In this document: positions 1 to 7,562 of the stretch, in pieces
Layout of the letters: each line of letters begins with the position of its first letter
Position numbering within the stretch: position 1 is the stretch's first letter
Assembly (NCBI GenBank): GCA_963728975.1
Contig: CAVSMF010000001.1
Location: forward strand, 1,860,001-1,924,000
DNA: 64,000 bases
Reading direction: 5' to 3'
Source: DATFCK01 sp963728975
GTDB lineage: Bacteria > Verrucomicrobiota > Verrucomicrobiia > Chthoniobacterales > UBA10450
Notes under the pieces: generated by a model
What the model was told of the DNA's origin: nothing
Seen by the model: only the letters and a program-made list of their open reading frames with translations
The model's database searches: none
Made by a program: the position numbers and the translations under genes

Positions 1-252
1 CCCAACGGTGGAACAAGGTTCCAAAGTCAGATAGAGCGTCGCCTCCGCGGGAATGGACCCTCGAGCGCGGCTTAAACACTCGATTTCGGCGTGCGGATTC
101 CCGGCCGCCCGATGATGTCCGCGGGCAATGGCTTTTCCCTTTGCCGCCAGCACTGCGCCGACAGCCGGATTGGGGCTTGTTTTCCCCAAACCTTTCCGCG
201 CTTCCCGCAAGGCAGCTTTCATGAAGCGCTGGTCTTCCTCCGGCGAGTTCAT
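1..252 (-). CDS. ribD: RibD N-terminal deaminase domain (partial, runs off the window edge)
   Basis: The frame opens at an ATG (complement of 250-252) and stays open to base 1, giving 84 residues of a gene that continues outside the window. The peptide has the hallmarks of the diaminohydroxyphosphoribosylaminopyrimidine deaminase domain of riboflavin biosynthesis: the tSPNPAVGAV segment near residues 25-34, the zinc/catalytic HAE at residues 54-56, and LEPCS at 77-81 carrying a zinc-ligand Cys. Further zinc ligands and the C-terminal reductase domain would lie beyond the edge. RibD is cytosolic and acts on the GTP-cyclohydrolase II product. The start is well placed relative to the family N-terminus. 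Confidence 0.9.
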   Translation of the reverse strand, partial: MNSPEEDQRFMKAALREARKGLGKTSPNPAVGAVLAAKGKAIARGHHRAAGNPHAEIECLSRARGSIPAEATLYLTLEPCSTVG

Positions 253-344
253 CAGTAGAACACGAATAGAAGATGTAAGCGGGGTAGCAACCCGTTTTGA
301 TCACGCAATGCGGCTTCTCGATTTGATGCGCCCAAACGCCGCGC

Positions 345-454
345 GTCATTCTGAACGAAGTGAAGAATCCCCGCTCACTGGGTGGATTCACGCAGGCTTT
401 CCTTGCGTGATCCCACCGTCTTCAGGGCGATCCCTCTTTTCTGATCGGGATGAC
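345..454. repeat. GTCAT...ATGAC dispersed palindromic repeat in the 253-688 intergenic gap
   Basis: The 436-bp gap between ribD and the first Hsp20 gene has no convincing gene. It contains a unit that starts GTCATTCTGAACGAAGTGAA and ends in GGGATGAC, with roughly inverted arms. Related units occur near 6466, 28473, 34744, 36059, 46174, 61193 and 62976. The translated arm gives the familiar spurious 'SERSEES' peptide. It looks like a short non-autonomous palindromic element, not coding DNA. Confidence 0.6.
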
Positions 455-688
455 ACGCAAAACGCTCCACGATTCAGTGACATATTGTCTCCGGCGAAGT
501 CCCGGCTACCCTGCCTGCAATGTGACAAATATGCTCACGCCGGTTTGGATTGCTCGCAGCGTTAATGCACCATAAGCAATTGGAAATAAATCATTAGCTC
601 ACTTGCTTGCCCCGATATTCCGTTTTGGCATAAGCACAGCTAAGAAAAGTTTCGGAAAAACTTTAACCCACGAAAGGAACATTCATTT

Positions 689-1153
689 ATGAGCTTAATT
701 CGTTATGAATCTCCCGAAGCCCCAGCCTGGCCTACCTTCGGCCGGTTAAGCCGGCTCCGGGATGAATTGGACAGCCTTTTTGAGCTGCCTTTTTGGTCGA
801 ATTTCGGCCGGCAGACACAACTTTTCACCGGTTGGACCCCCGCGCTCGATCTTTACCAGAACAAGGACAGTCTGGTCGCCGTGGTGGAATTGCCCGGCAT
901 GCGCAAGGAGGATATCGAAATCTCGTTGCACGACGGGACTCTGACCATTGGCGGCGAACGGAAAGAGGAAAATAAGAACGGCGAGAAGGCCGAAAGGAGC
1001 GAGCGTTACGTCGGCAAATTCCGTCGCAGCATTACTCTGCCGGCGCGAGTCGATTCGGATAAGGTGAGCGCAAGCTACAAGGACGGGATTTTGACCGCAA
1101 CACTTCCCAAAGCCGAGGAAGCGAAACCGAAGCAAATCCGGGTAACCGGTTAA
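689..1153 (+). CDS. Hsp20/alpha-crystallin small heat-shock protein (copy 1)
   Basis: A 154-residue small heat-shock chaperone, the usual length for the bacterial family. The alpha-crystallin domain spans about residues 45-150: the ALDLYQNKDSLVAVVELPGM entry, the 'DGTLTIGGERK' beta strand and the C-terminal 'YKDGILTATLPK' strand. It is preceded by an aromatic N-terminal arm of the kind used for oligomerisation and substrate capture. The start has a good Shine-Dalgarno-like AAAGGAAC about 8 nt upstream. The next gene is a second Hsp20 only 26 nt away, so the two are probably co-transcribed, ending at the hairpin at 1572. The chaperone role (holding unfolded proteins under stress) is family knowledge. 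Confidence 0.93.
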   Translation: MSLIRYESPEAPAWPTFGRLSRLRDELDSLFELPFWSNFGRQTQLFTGWTPALDLYQNKDSLVAVVELPGMRKEDIEISLHDGTLTIGGERKEENKNGEKAERSERYVGKFRRSITLPARVDSDKVSASYKDGILTATLPKAEEAKPKQIRVTG

Positions 1154-1179
1154 CCCAACTCTTAAGGAAAGGATTCACC

Positions 1180-1551
1180 ATGAACACAACAGTTCGTCAA
1201 AATCAAAACGGCCAGCGAAGCCTGGACGAACAACTCGTCGCCCCTGTTTCCAGCCTGATTGAAGACAGCGATGGTTACACGCTTCAGTTGGAGATGCCGG
1301 GCGTTAACAGGGAAGGGCTGGAAATCGCGGTGGAGAACAATGAGCTGACCATCATCGGCCGGCGTTCGTTGCCAACCATTGACGGCACGTTGATTCATCG
1401 AGAGTCACGCCGGAATAATTTCCGTCGGGCTTTTGAATTGGACCCGTCGATTGATACCGGCAAGATCTCGGCCAAGATCGAACAGGGGATAGTGACCCTG
1501 ACTTTGCCCAAGGCCGAGGAGGTCAAGCCGCGAAAGATCAAGGTGGAGTAA
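1180..1551 (+). CDS. Hsp20/alpha-crystallin small heat-shock protein (copy 2, short N-terminus)
   Basis: A 123-residue paralogue of the preceding gene, downstream by 26 nt with its own AAGGAAAGGA ribosome-binding site. The crystallin fold is complete ('YTLQLEMPGVNREGLEIAVE', 'NELTIIGRR', 'IEQGIVTLTLPKAEEVK'), but the N-terminal arm is about 25 residues shorter than in copy 1 and lacks its aromatic residues. Paired small heat-shock proteins with different N-terminal arms often form hetero-oligomers; that is inference here. Transcription probably ends at the strong hairpin just downstream. Confidence 0.92.
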   Translation: MNTTVRQNQNGQRSLDEQLVAPVSSLIEDSDGYTLQLEMPGVNREGLEIAVENNELTIIGRRSLPTIDGTLIHRESRRNNFRRAFELDPSIDTGKISAKIEQGIVTLTLPKAEEVKPRKIKVE

Positions 1552-1571
1552 CCGCAATTTGGGTCCGCAAG

Positions 1572-1603
1572 AAGGCCGCTCCGTTTCTGGAGCGGCCTTT
1601 TCC
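1572..1603 (+). terminator. Rho-independent terminator after the Hsp20 pair
   Basis: An 11-bp perfect stem (AAGGCCGCTCC / GGAGCGGCCTT) with a 6-nt loop, followed by a short T run and a pyrimidine tract, starts 20 nt after the second Hsp20 stop codon. Confidence 0.85.
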
Positions 1604-1608
1604 CCCTT

Positions 1609-1632
1609 GTAGCGGCGGTCTATGACCGCCGC
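1609..1632. repeat. Palindromic repeat GCGGCGGTC-TAT-GACCGCCGC
   Basis: A near-perfect inverted repeat (GCGGCGGTC, TAT, GACCGCCGC). The same element recurs at 32520-32542, also between genes. It is too short to code and is probably a REP-like unit. Confidence 0.6.
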
Positions 1633-1814
1633 AAACATTTCTCGGAAGAACGCAGAACAGCCCGCAGGCGCAGGGTTCACCCAAGCTCGATTCACATCAT
1701 GGTGGCGGCGAACCGTTCTCTGGTTCCTTAATTGATGGTGATTCCAAAAATTACGCGTTTTTGCTTGGCGATAGGTTGCGATAGTCTTTACTACACATTA
1801 CAAACAACCTCCCT

Positions 1815-2852
1815 ATGGCCACCAAAACTGAAGAACGAAACGGCGCGGACAAAGTGACGGCCGCGCGCAATAAGAATCTCGACCTGGCGATCCAGCAAAT
1901 CGCCAAAGACTTCGGAGACGGGGCCATTATGCGGCTCGGGGACGACAAAGTGGTCGATATCGATGTCATCCCCACCGGGAATATTTTGATCGATCGCGCT
2001 TTGGGAGTGGGCGGGTTTCCTCGGGGCAGAGTGGTTGAAGTCTACGGGCCGGAATCCTCGGGCAAGACGACCCTGACGCTTACGGTCGTTGCCCAGGCCC
2101 AGAAGCGCGGCGGTCTGGCCGCTTTCATCGACGTCGAACACGCGCTCGATCCGCAGTACGCCAGGAAACTTGGCGTTAATCTGGATGACTTGCTTGTATC
2201 GCAGCCAAGTTCCGGCGAAGAAGCGCTTCGGATTTGCGAGACCCTGATCCGGTCCAATGCTCTCGATGTGATCGTGGTCGACTCCGTCGCCGCCCTCGTG
2301 ACCAGGGCCGAATTGGAGGGAGAGATCGGCGATACAACCGTGGGCGCCCAAGCCCGCCTGATGAGCGCCGCCTTGCGCAAATTGACTTCACTGATTTCCA
2401 AGGCGCGGACCTGTTGCATTTTTACCAACCAGATCCGGGAGAAGATCGGAGTGATGTTCGGCAATCCCGAAACCACACCGGGAGGCAAGGCCCTGAAATT
2501 TTATGCCAGCGTGCGCGTGGATATCCGCCGCATCGGCGCGATCAAACAAACGGATGGCGTGGTAACGGGCAATCGCACCCGGGTCAAAATCGTGAAGAAC
2601 AAGGTGGCCCCGCCGTTCACGGAAGCCGAGTTCGATATCATGTACAACGAAGGTATTTCATCGACTGGAGCGCTCCTCGATCTGGCCCTTGAAAAACAAA
2701 TCATCGAAAAGCGCGGTTCCTGGTTGAATTACAAGGGGACCCAACTGGCCCAGGGGCGAGACGCCGCCAAAGAAGCGTTGAAGTCGGACCGCAAACTCTA
2801 CGAAGAGATTGAAACAGCGGTTAAAGCGAAGCTGGACGAGGAAAAGGAATAA
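1815..2852 (+). CDS. recA: RecA recombinase
   Basis: A 345-residue RecA, full length for the family. Visible features are the Walker A loop GPESSGKT at residues 78-85, the Walker B strand 'ALDVIVVDSVAAL', the L1/L2 DNA-binding loop region around 'GVMFGNPETTPGGKALKFYASVRVDIRR', and a charged C-terminal tail ending in acidic residues. It forms filaments on single-stranded DNA, catalyses strand exchange and triggers SOS repressor autocleavage. No strong Shine-Dalgarno precedes the ATG and I see no clear SOS box upstream. It stands alone between the Hsp20 terminator and a convergent regulator gene. Confidence 0.98.
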   Translation: MATKTEERNGADKVTAARNKNLDLAIQQIAKDFGDGAIMRLGDDKVVDIDVIPTGNILIDRALGVGGFPRGRVVEVYGPESSGKTTLTLTVVAQAQKRGGLAAFIDVEHALDPQYARKLGVNLDDLLVSQPSSGEEALRICETLIRSNALDVIVVDSVAALVTRAELEGEIGDTTVGAQARLMSAALRKLTSLISKARTCCIFTNQIREKIGVMFGNPETTPGGKALKFYASVRVDIRRIGAIKQTDGVVTGNRTRVKIVKNKVAPPFTEAEFDIMYNEGISSTGALLDLALEKQIIEKRGSWLNYKGTQLAQGRDAAKEALKSDRKLYEEIETAVKAKLDEEKE

Positions 2853-2861
2853 GAGAGGAAA

Positions 2862-2919
2862 GTAGAAGCGGCCTCTGGCCGCTTGCTCACTAAAAAAAGC
2901 GGCGAGACGCCACTTCTAC
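2862..2919. repeat. Imperfect palindromic repeat after recA
   Basis: GTAGAAGCGGC opens and GCCACTTCTAC closes this 58-bp inverted repeat, with a second inner hairpin (AAGCGGCC/GGCCGCTT). A shorter related piece sits at 30126-30149. It lies between recA and a convergent gene and could act as a bidirectional terminator, although it lacks a clean T tract. Confidence 0.5.
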
Positions 2920-2966
2920 CTTTTAGCGCGAAGTCGCCAAACGGGCGCAGAGTCGGCCCAAGCGAC

Positions 2967-5900
2967 TTACGTTGATAAAAGTCGTTTCGCTTTCGCGAGC
3001 TCCGCAGCCTCGAACCCGTCTGGGAGATTGGCGCACAATTCGCGCAGGGGTTTCAAGCCGGTTTCTGGTTCGCCCATTGAACTCGCCGCCTCAGCTAGGC
3101 TAACGGCAGCCTTGAGTTGAAGAAGTGCCGCGTTTTGTTGCTTTGCGGTGTCCACAGCCCTTTGCAGTGAATTCATCGCATCTTCCTTGCGGTGTGAGTC
3201 GAGCCTGAGCAGGTACACGCCTCGCAACCGATGGAGTTCCGGCAAGTAAAGGCCGATCCCAGGCTCAGTTATCGTCTCGATCATTGCTTCGAGAACGGTG
3301 ATCGCATCTAACAGCCTACCTACTTTGGCGCGGCCTTCCGCGAGCAGCGTGGCGTAATACCGGAATAATGGTCCTAAGGCAGATGCTCGGGGGAATTCCG
3401 CCTCCATCAATTCCACACCAGCATCGACGTCTGTTCCAAAAGTCATTGCCCAGCCAGAGAGCATGAGCGCGTGGGCCCGTTGCGGAGGAAAATTGTACTT
3501 GTCCGCAAGTTCGATTAACCGCTCTCCGACTTGATGAACAGCCTCGTAGTTACCGATCATCTGATGGACCACCATCGCGTTCATCAGGGCGAAGGCCATA
3601 CTATGCGGATGTTTGAGCATTTCAGCGAGCGACACCGCTTTCTCCAGCCATTTTTTTCCTTCACCTGTGAATCCTGAAAGGCATAGCACCTGGGCCTGCA
3701 TTTGGTTTGCGCAAACTCCCGGATCATGACCTCCAAACACCGCGCCCATCCAACTATGCTGGGCCGGATCATAGCGCTCGGCACCTTCGCGACTATCTTT
3801 TAGTGCGGTTGCCACGTCACCACGGAAATAGGCCGTTGACCAGCGGCAATGAAAAGCCTCTAACAAGAGTTCTGGATCAGCTGAATTCTGACCGAGTGTG
3901 ACAAGCTCTTGCGCTCGCTCGCCTGCCTTTTCCAAGTTGCGTCCGACATTTGCCGTAAGCCACAGGCCCCAGGTGGCCTTGAAAAGACCAGTTTTGTCAT
4001 CCAATTCTGTTCCGATGGACCGGGCGCGTTCGTAGATATCCTCCACTTCCTGGCTCTGCATTCCTTTCATGATTGAAATAGCTGGCCCCAATTTGAGCAG
4101 GCAAGAAAGTTCGTGCTTTGACCGATCCGAGCTTTCCACCAGTTGGCCAGCCTCCTTGAGGCCGGCCCTGAAATGGGCAACCGCCTCGGCAAAGTTGGAG
4201 CGGGCGGTCTCTCGATCCCCCGCGCGCTCATAATAGCTACATGCCAAATCCGACGAGCCGGCCCGGCCGAAATGTTGGGCCAGCAATTCCGGTTCGCTCT
4301 CTGCCACGGCCGGAAAGTGTTCCTCGAGCGCTCTTGCCACGCGGTCATGAATCTGCTGGCGTTTTCCTCGCAGCAAGTTGTCGTAGGCGACGTCCCGCAT
4401 CAGCGCATGTTTGAAGCTGTAGCTCAGTTCGCCCTCCCGGGTTTGAGGAAACGCCAGGCCCGCATCAACCAGTCGGGTAAGCCCGCTTTCGATATCGGAC
4501 GCGGAGGCAGAACTTACCTTCTCAAGCAATGCGTAAGAGAATTGTTGCCCGATCACAGCGGCGACCTGTGCGATCTCCTTCGCTGGTCCAAGCCGATCGA
4601 GCCGGGCCATCAGCGAGTCCTGCAACGTAGAGGGCACCGCCGGCCGATCCGGCGTCGTCGATTCCATTACGGTTTTGGTCAGCTCTTCAATGAAGAGCGG
4701 CACCCCGTCGGTCTTGGAAAGAATGTCTTCGACAAGGGCTTGTTTAAGCACTTGAGAGGTGGCGACGCCGGCAATGAGCTCGGCGCATTGCGTTTTGCTT
4801 AGACGACTCAAGGCCAGGGATGTGACATGATCCCGGCCCATCCACGGAGAGGAAAATTCCGGCCGCGCCGTAATCAGAACGAGGACACACATCGAAGCGA
4901 TGCTATCGATCACTCGTGTGATCAGCTCCTGGGTGGTGGGGTCGATCCAATGCGCGTCTTCAAGGACAACCAACACCGGCTTTTGCCCGGCCAGCTTGCT
5001 CAATTGCTGCACGATCGCGGTGATCGTCGCAGCCTTGCGTTGCGGAGGTGTGAGCTCGAGCGGCGGGTAACGATCGCTCAGAGGTATCGAGAGCAGATCA
5101 GCGAAAAGATTCCTGGTTGTGTCGTTTAGGTTGTCGGTTGCACTCAGAAGCGCTTCCAATTTCTCCAATTTTTCTCCGGCGGAATCCTCGAGCGTAAAGC
5201 CGGCTGATCGCTCAAACTGGCGAATGATAGGATGAAGGGCGCTATTGGTGTAATACGGAGAGCACTGGAAAATCAGGTGGTAATAGGGCTGCCCGCGGAT
5301 TCGCTCAAACAAGGCATCAACAATGCGTGATTTTCCCATGCCCGGTTCGCCGGAAAGAAAAACGACCTGGCCTTCGCACTCCTTTGCCAATTGCCATCGA
5401 TCGAGAAGAAGTCCCATTTCCTGAACGCGCCCGATGAATGGGCCGGCCCGTGCCGTCCGTTCGTCGGCGAAGCGACTCGCGACGGCTGCTTCTCCCAGCA
5501 CCCGCCAGACCGGGATTGGATTGGCAAATCCCTTGATAGTTTTTTCGCCAAGGCTCTGATAATTGAACTGCCTCCCGAGCAAACGATGGGTGCTTTGGCT
5601 AACAACGATCGAATTGGGTTCGGCAACCGACTGCAAACGCGCAGCCAGGTTAGGCGTTTCTCCCACAATGGAATGTTCTCTCGACGCTCCACTGCCGATA
5701 ATATCCCCAATCACCACCAGGCCGGTGGCGATCCCGATGCGCGTTTTCATCGCTTGGCCGCCCGGTGCGTGAAGCGCACCGAGTCCCTCAATGATGGCCA
5801 GACCGGCGTAAACTGCGCGCGCGGCCGCATCCTCCTGGGCCTGCGGATAACCGAAATAAGCCAGGACACCGTCGCCCAGGAATTTCGCGATAAAACCGTC

Positions 5901-6284
5901 GAAACGCGCGATCGCTCCGGCACACACTTCTTGATAGCGTTGGATCAACGCGCTCATGTCCTCGGGATCAAGCGTATTGGCCAGCGCGGTGGAACCGACC
6001 AGATCGGAGAAAAACACCGTCACCTGGCGCCGTTCCGCTTCCTGCGTCTCTTTTGGGGGCGGAGGCGCCTCTGACAAGCTAGCCGTTTCCGGTGCCCCGG
6101 ATGCGTGGGGCAGCGCCGCCAGCGCTTTCAACAGCTTTCGGCGATGACCAAGCAAGAGCCCTAACTTTTCGAAATCACTTTCCGAGAGGTCGGGAAGGAT
6201 ATCGAAATCGATACCGTTATCTTCAAAGACCCCCGCGTATTGTTCGAGGCCTTGCTCCTTAAGCCACGCCTCCAGTTTTGTCAT
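2967..6284 (-). CDS. SAM domain / adenylate-guanylate cyclase / AAA ATPase / TPR regulator (copy 1)
   Basis: A large multidomain signalling protein of about 1,105 residues from the preferred ATG at 6284. A longer frame reaches 6317, but both paralogues align from MTKL. Order of domains: SAM domain (about 1-60); class III nucleotide cyclase (about 87-262) with metal-binding FSDLVGST and FLGDG and the purine-site region GETPNLAARLQ; an AAA-type ATPase with Walker A GEPGMGKS (about 312-319) and Walker B 'VLVVLEDAHWIDP'; then a long helical TPR-like region to the end. Such proteins couple cNMP synthesis to an ATPase/TPR sensor; the signal is unknown. A close paralogue lies at 11642-14932. It is convergent with recA. 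Confidence 0.88.
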   Translation of the reverse strand: MTKLEAWLKEQGLEQYAGVFEDNGIDFDILPDLSESDFEKLGLLLGHRRKLLKALAALPHASGAPETASLSEAPPPPKETQEAERRQVTVFFSDLVGSTALANTLDPEDMSALIQRYQEVCAGAIARFDGFIAKFLGDGVLAYFGYPQAQEDAAARAVYAGLAIIEGLGALHAPGGQAMKTRIGIATGLVVIGDIIGSGASREHSIVGETPNLAARLQSVAEPNSIVVSQSTHRLLGRQFNYQSLGEKTIKGFANPIPVWRVLGEAAVASRFADERTARAGPFIGRVQEMGLLLDRWQLAKECEGQVVFLSGEPGMGKSRIVDALFERIRGQPYYHLIFQCSPYYTNSALHPIIRQFERSAGFTLEDSAGEKLEKLEALLSATDNLNDTTRNLFADLLSIPLSDRYPPLELTPPQRKAATITAIVQQLSKLAGQKPVLVVLEDAHWIDPTTQELITRVIDSIASMCVLVLITARPEFSSPWMGRDHVTSLALSRLSKTQCAELIAGVATSQVLKQALVEDILSKTDGVPLFIEELTKTVMESTTPDRPAVPSTLQDSLMARLDRLGPAKEIAQVAAVIGQQFSYALLEKVSSASASDIESGLTRLVDAGLAFPQTREGELSYSFKHALMRDVAYDNLLRGKRQQIHDRVARALEEHFPAVAESEPELLAQHFGRAGSSDLACSYYERAGDRETARSNFAEAVAHFRAGLKEAGQLVESSDRSKHELSCLLKLGPAISIMKGMQSQEVEDIYERARSIGTELDDKTGLFKATWGLWLTANVGRNLEKAGERAQELVTLGQNSADPELLLEAFHCRWSTAYFRGDVATALKDSREGAERYDPAQHSWMGAVFGGHDPGVCANQMQAQVLCLSGFTGEGKKWLEKAVSLAEMLKHPHSMAFALMNAMVVHQMIGNYEAVHQVGERLIELADKYNFPPQRAHALMLSGWAMTFGTDVDAGVELMEAEFPRASALGPLFRYYATLLAEGRAKVGRLLDAITVLEAMIETITEPGIGLYLPELHRLRGVYLLRLDSHRKEDAMNSLQRAVDTAKQQNAALLQLKAAVSLAEAASSMGEPETGLKPLRELCANLPDGFEAAELAKAKRLLST

Positions 6285-6465
6285 AGGACTCTGCCGTTCC
6301 CTCCGCCATGACCACAAATGCGAGGTCGGCCCCCGCCTATCGTTGAAGGGGCCACTCGAGCTCTTGCTTCAGGCAAAAAAATCCTTGCTCCTATCACTTC
6401 ATTCCAAAGGAAAAAAGTCGGCGGCATTGCAGGAAATCTAGGGCGGGTTGCCCAAATGCTCTTCT

Positions 6466-6630
6466 GTCATGTCGAGCACAGTCGACCGAGACACCTCTTA
6501 CTGCTAATGATTCTTAAAATGAGAGATTCCTCCCATTCGACTCACTCCGCTCGCTCAGGGCAGGCTTTCAGTTTGACGGCTTCGCCGCTACTCTAATTGG
6601 GTGCAACGTCACGTTGCCGCTCGGAATGAC
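6466..6630. repeat. GTCAT...ATGAC dispersed palindromic repeat in the 6285-6795 gap
   Basis: The roughly 510-bp gap between the cyclase gene and the sigma-factor gene holds a unit bounded by GTCATGTCGAGC and CTCGGAATGAC. Its internal segment matches, in opposite orientation, the repeat units at about 61193 and 62976. The remaining gap (6631-6795) contains no gene I recognise; it presumably holds the sigma-factor promoter. Confidence 0.55.
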
Positions 6631-6795
6631 AAAGGAGGAAATGCCAGCCTGAGACGTTGCCTCTTATTTGGGCGACACCCCCTCGATTTTCGCCCCGCTC
6701 CGTGTGTCAGGTTGAACCCCCCCAGGTTTTGGTCCCGGGTAATAGCCCTGCCGAGGCTTGTCCCTGGCCCGACTTTTCAGTAGTCTTACCGGACT

Positions 6796-7554
6796 GTGAA
6801 GGCTGTCCCAGGCACTCTTCGGGGCGGAGGCGCTACTTTTGACACCACGCACTGGAGCGTGATTGCCGCTTGTACACCTGCCAACGGCGCGGAGGCGGAC
6901 ACGGCTCTCAACCAACTCTGCCGCGACTATTGGCCACCGCTTTACAGTTTTGTGCGTCGCCGTGGATTTAGCCCCGCCGACGCGCAAGACCTGGTTCAAG
7001 GTTTTTTCGGATATTTTTTAGAGCGCAAAGCTTACGCCCAGGCGGACCCGAACAAGGGAAAGTTTCGCTCGTTCCTGCTCGCCTCACTCAAGAATTATAT
7101 GGCCGATGTCTGGGATCGGGACCATGCCATGAAGCGAGGTGGCAAACATGAATTCGTGCTTCTCGACGCCGAGCGACATGCGGTCGAGAGTCATTGCGAA
7201 AATCATCCGGAGAGAGCATTGCTTGATGAAGAGCAGGAGTATGAGTTGCGATGGGCGGCTGCGCTGGTCTCTCGCGCGATGAATCGTCTGGAAGCGCAAT
7301 TTCGCGAAGGTCCAAAAGCGCGGCTTTTTGCCGAGTTAAAATGCTTTATTACCGGCGGCACAGGTCTTCCAAAACAAGAGGACGTCGCGGGAAAACTTGG
7401 AATCCCGATCGACACTCTCCGAAGTCGATTGTCCCGGCTGCGCGTTCGGTACCGCGAATTGTTACGTGAAGAAGTGGCTCGCACCATAGCCCTGACAGAC
7501 GATGTGGACGAAGAATTGCGGCACCTTCGAAAAATACTGACGACGGATTACTGA
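6796..7554 (+). CDS. ECF-type RNA polymerase sigma factor (planctomycete/verrucomicrobial kinase-linked type)
   Basis: 252 residues starting at GTG. The N-terminal 'FDTTHWSVI' followed by 'YWPPLYSFVRRRGFSPADAQDLVQGFF' is the sigma region 2 signature of the ECF group common in Planctomycetes and Verrucomicrobia. Region 4 is the helix-turn-helix around 'EDVAGKLGIPIDTLRSRLSRL'. The segment between them is longer than in E. coli RpoE. No anti-sigma gene is adjacent. Instead, a Ser/Thr kinase starts 8 nt downstream, so the two are almost certainly one transcription unit and may be functionally linked, for example by phosphorylation. That link is inferred from the arrangement known in this phylum group. 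Confidence 0.88.
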   Translation: MKAVPGTLRGGGATFDTTHWSVIAACTPANGAEADTALNQLCRDYWPPLYSFVRRRGFSPADAQDLVQGFFGYFLERKAYAQADPNKGKFRSFLLASLKNYMADVWDRDHAMKRGGKHEFVLLDAERHAVESHCENHPERALLDEEQEYELRWAAALVSRAMNRLEAQFREGPKARLFAELKCFITGGTGLPKQEDVAGKLGIPIDTLRSRLSRLRVRYRELLREEVARTIALTDDVDEELRHLRKILTTDY

Positions 7555-7562
7555 GGCTCTCA

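Noticed and set aside
128..565. 145-codon plus-strand frame at the left edge
   Set aside because: It is antisense to the ribD start and then reads through a palindromic repeat; the minus-strand ribD peptide has clear family motifs.
600..660. Sigma-32 or sigma-54 promoter before the Hsp20 genes
   Set aside because: A CCCCGATAT and a TGGCATAAGCACAGCT-like match exist, but the spacing or second box does not fit either consensus well enough.
1780..1814. SOS box ahead of recA
   Set aside because: No recognisable LexA palindrome could be found by eye.
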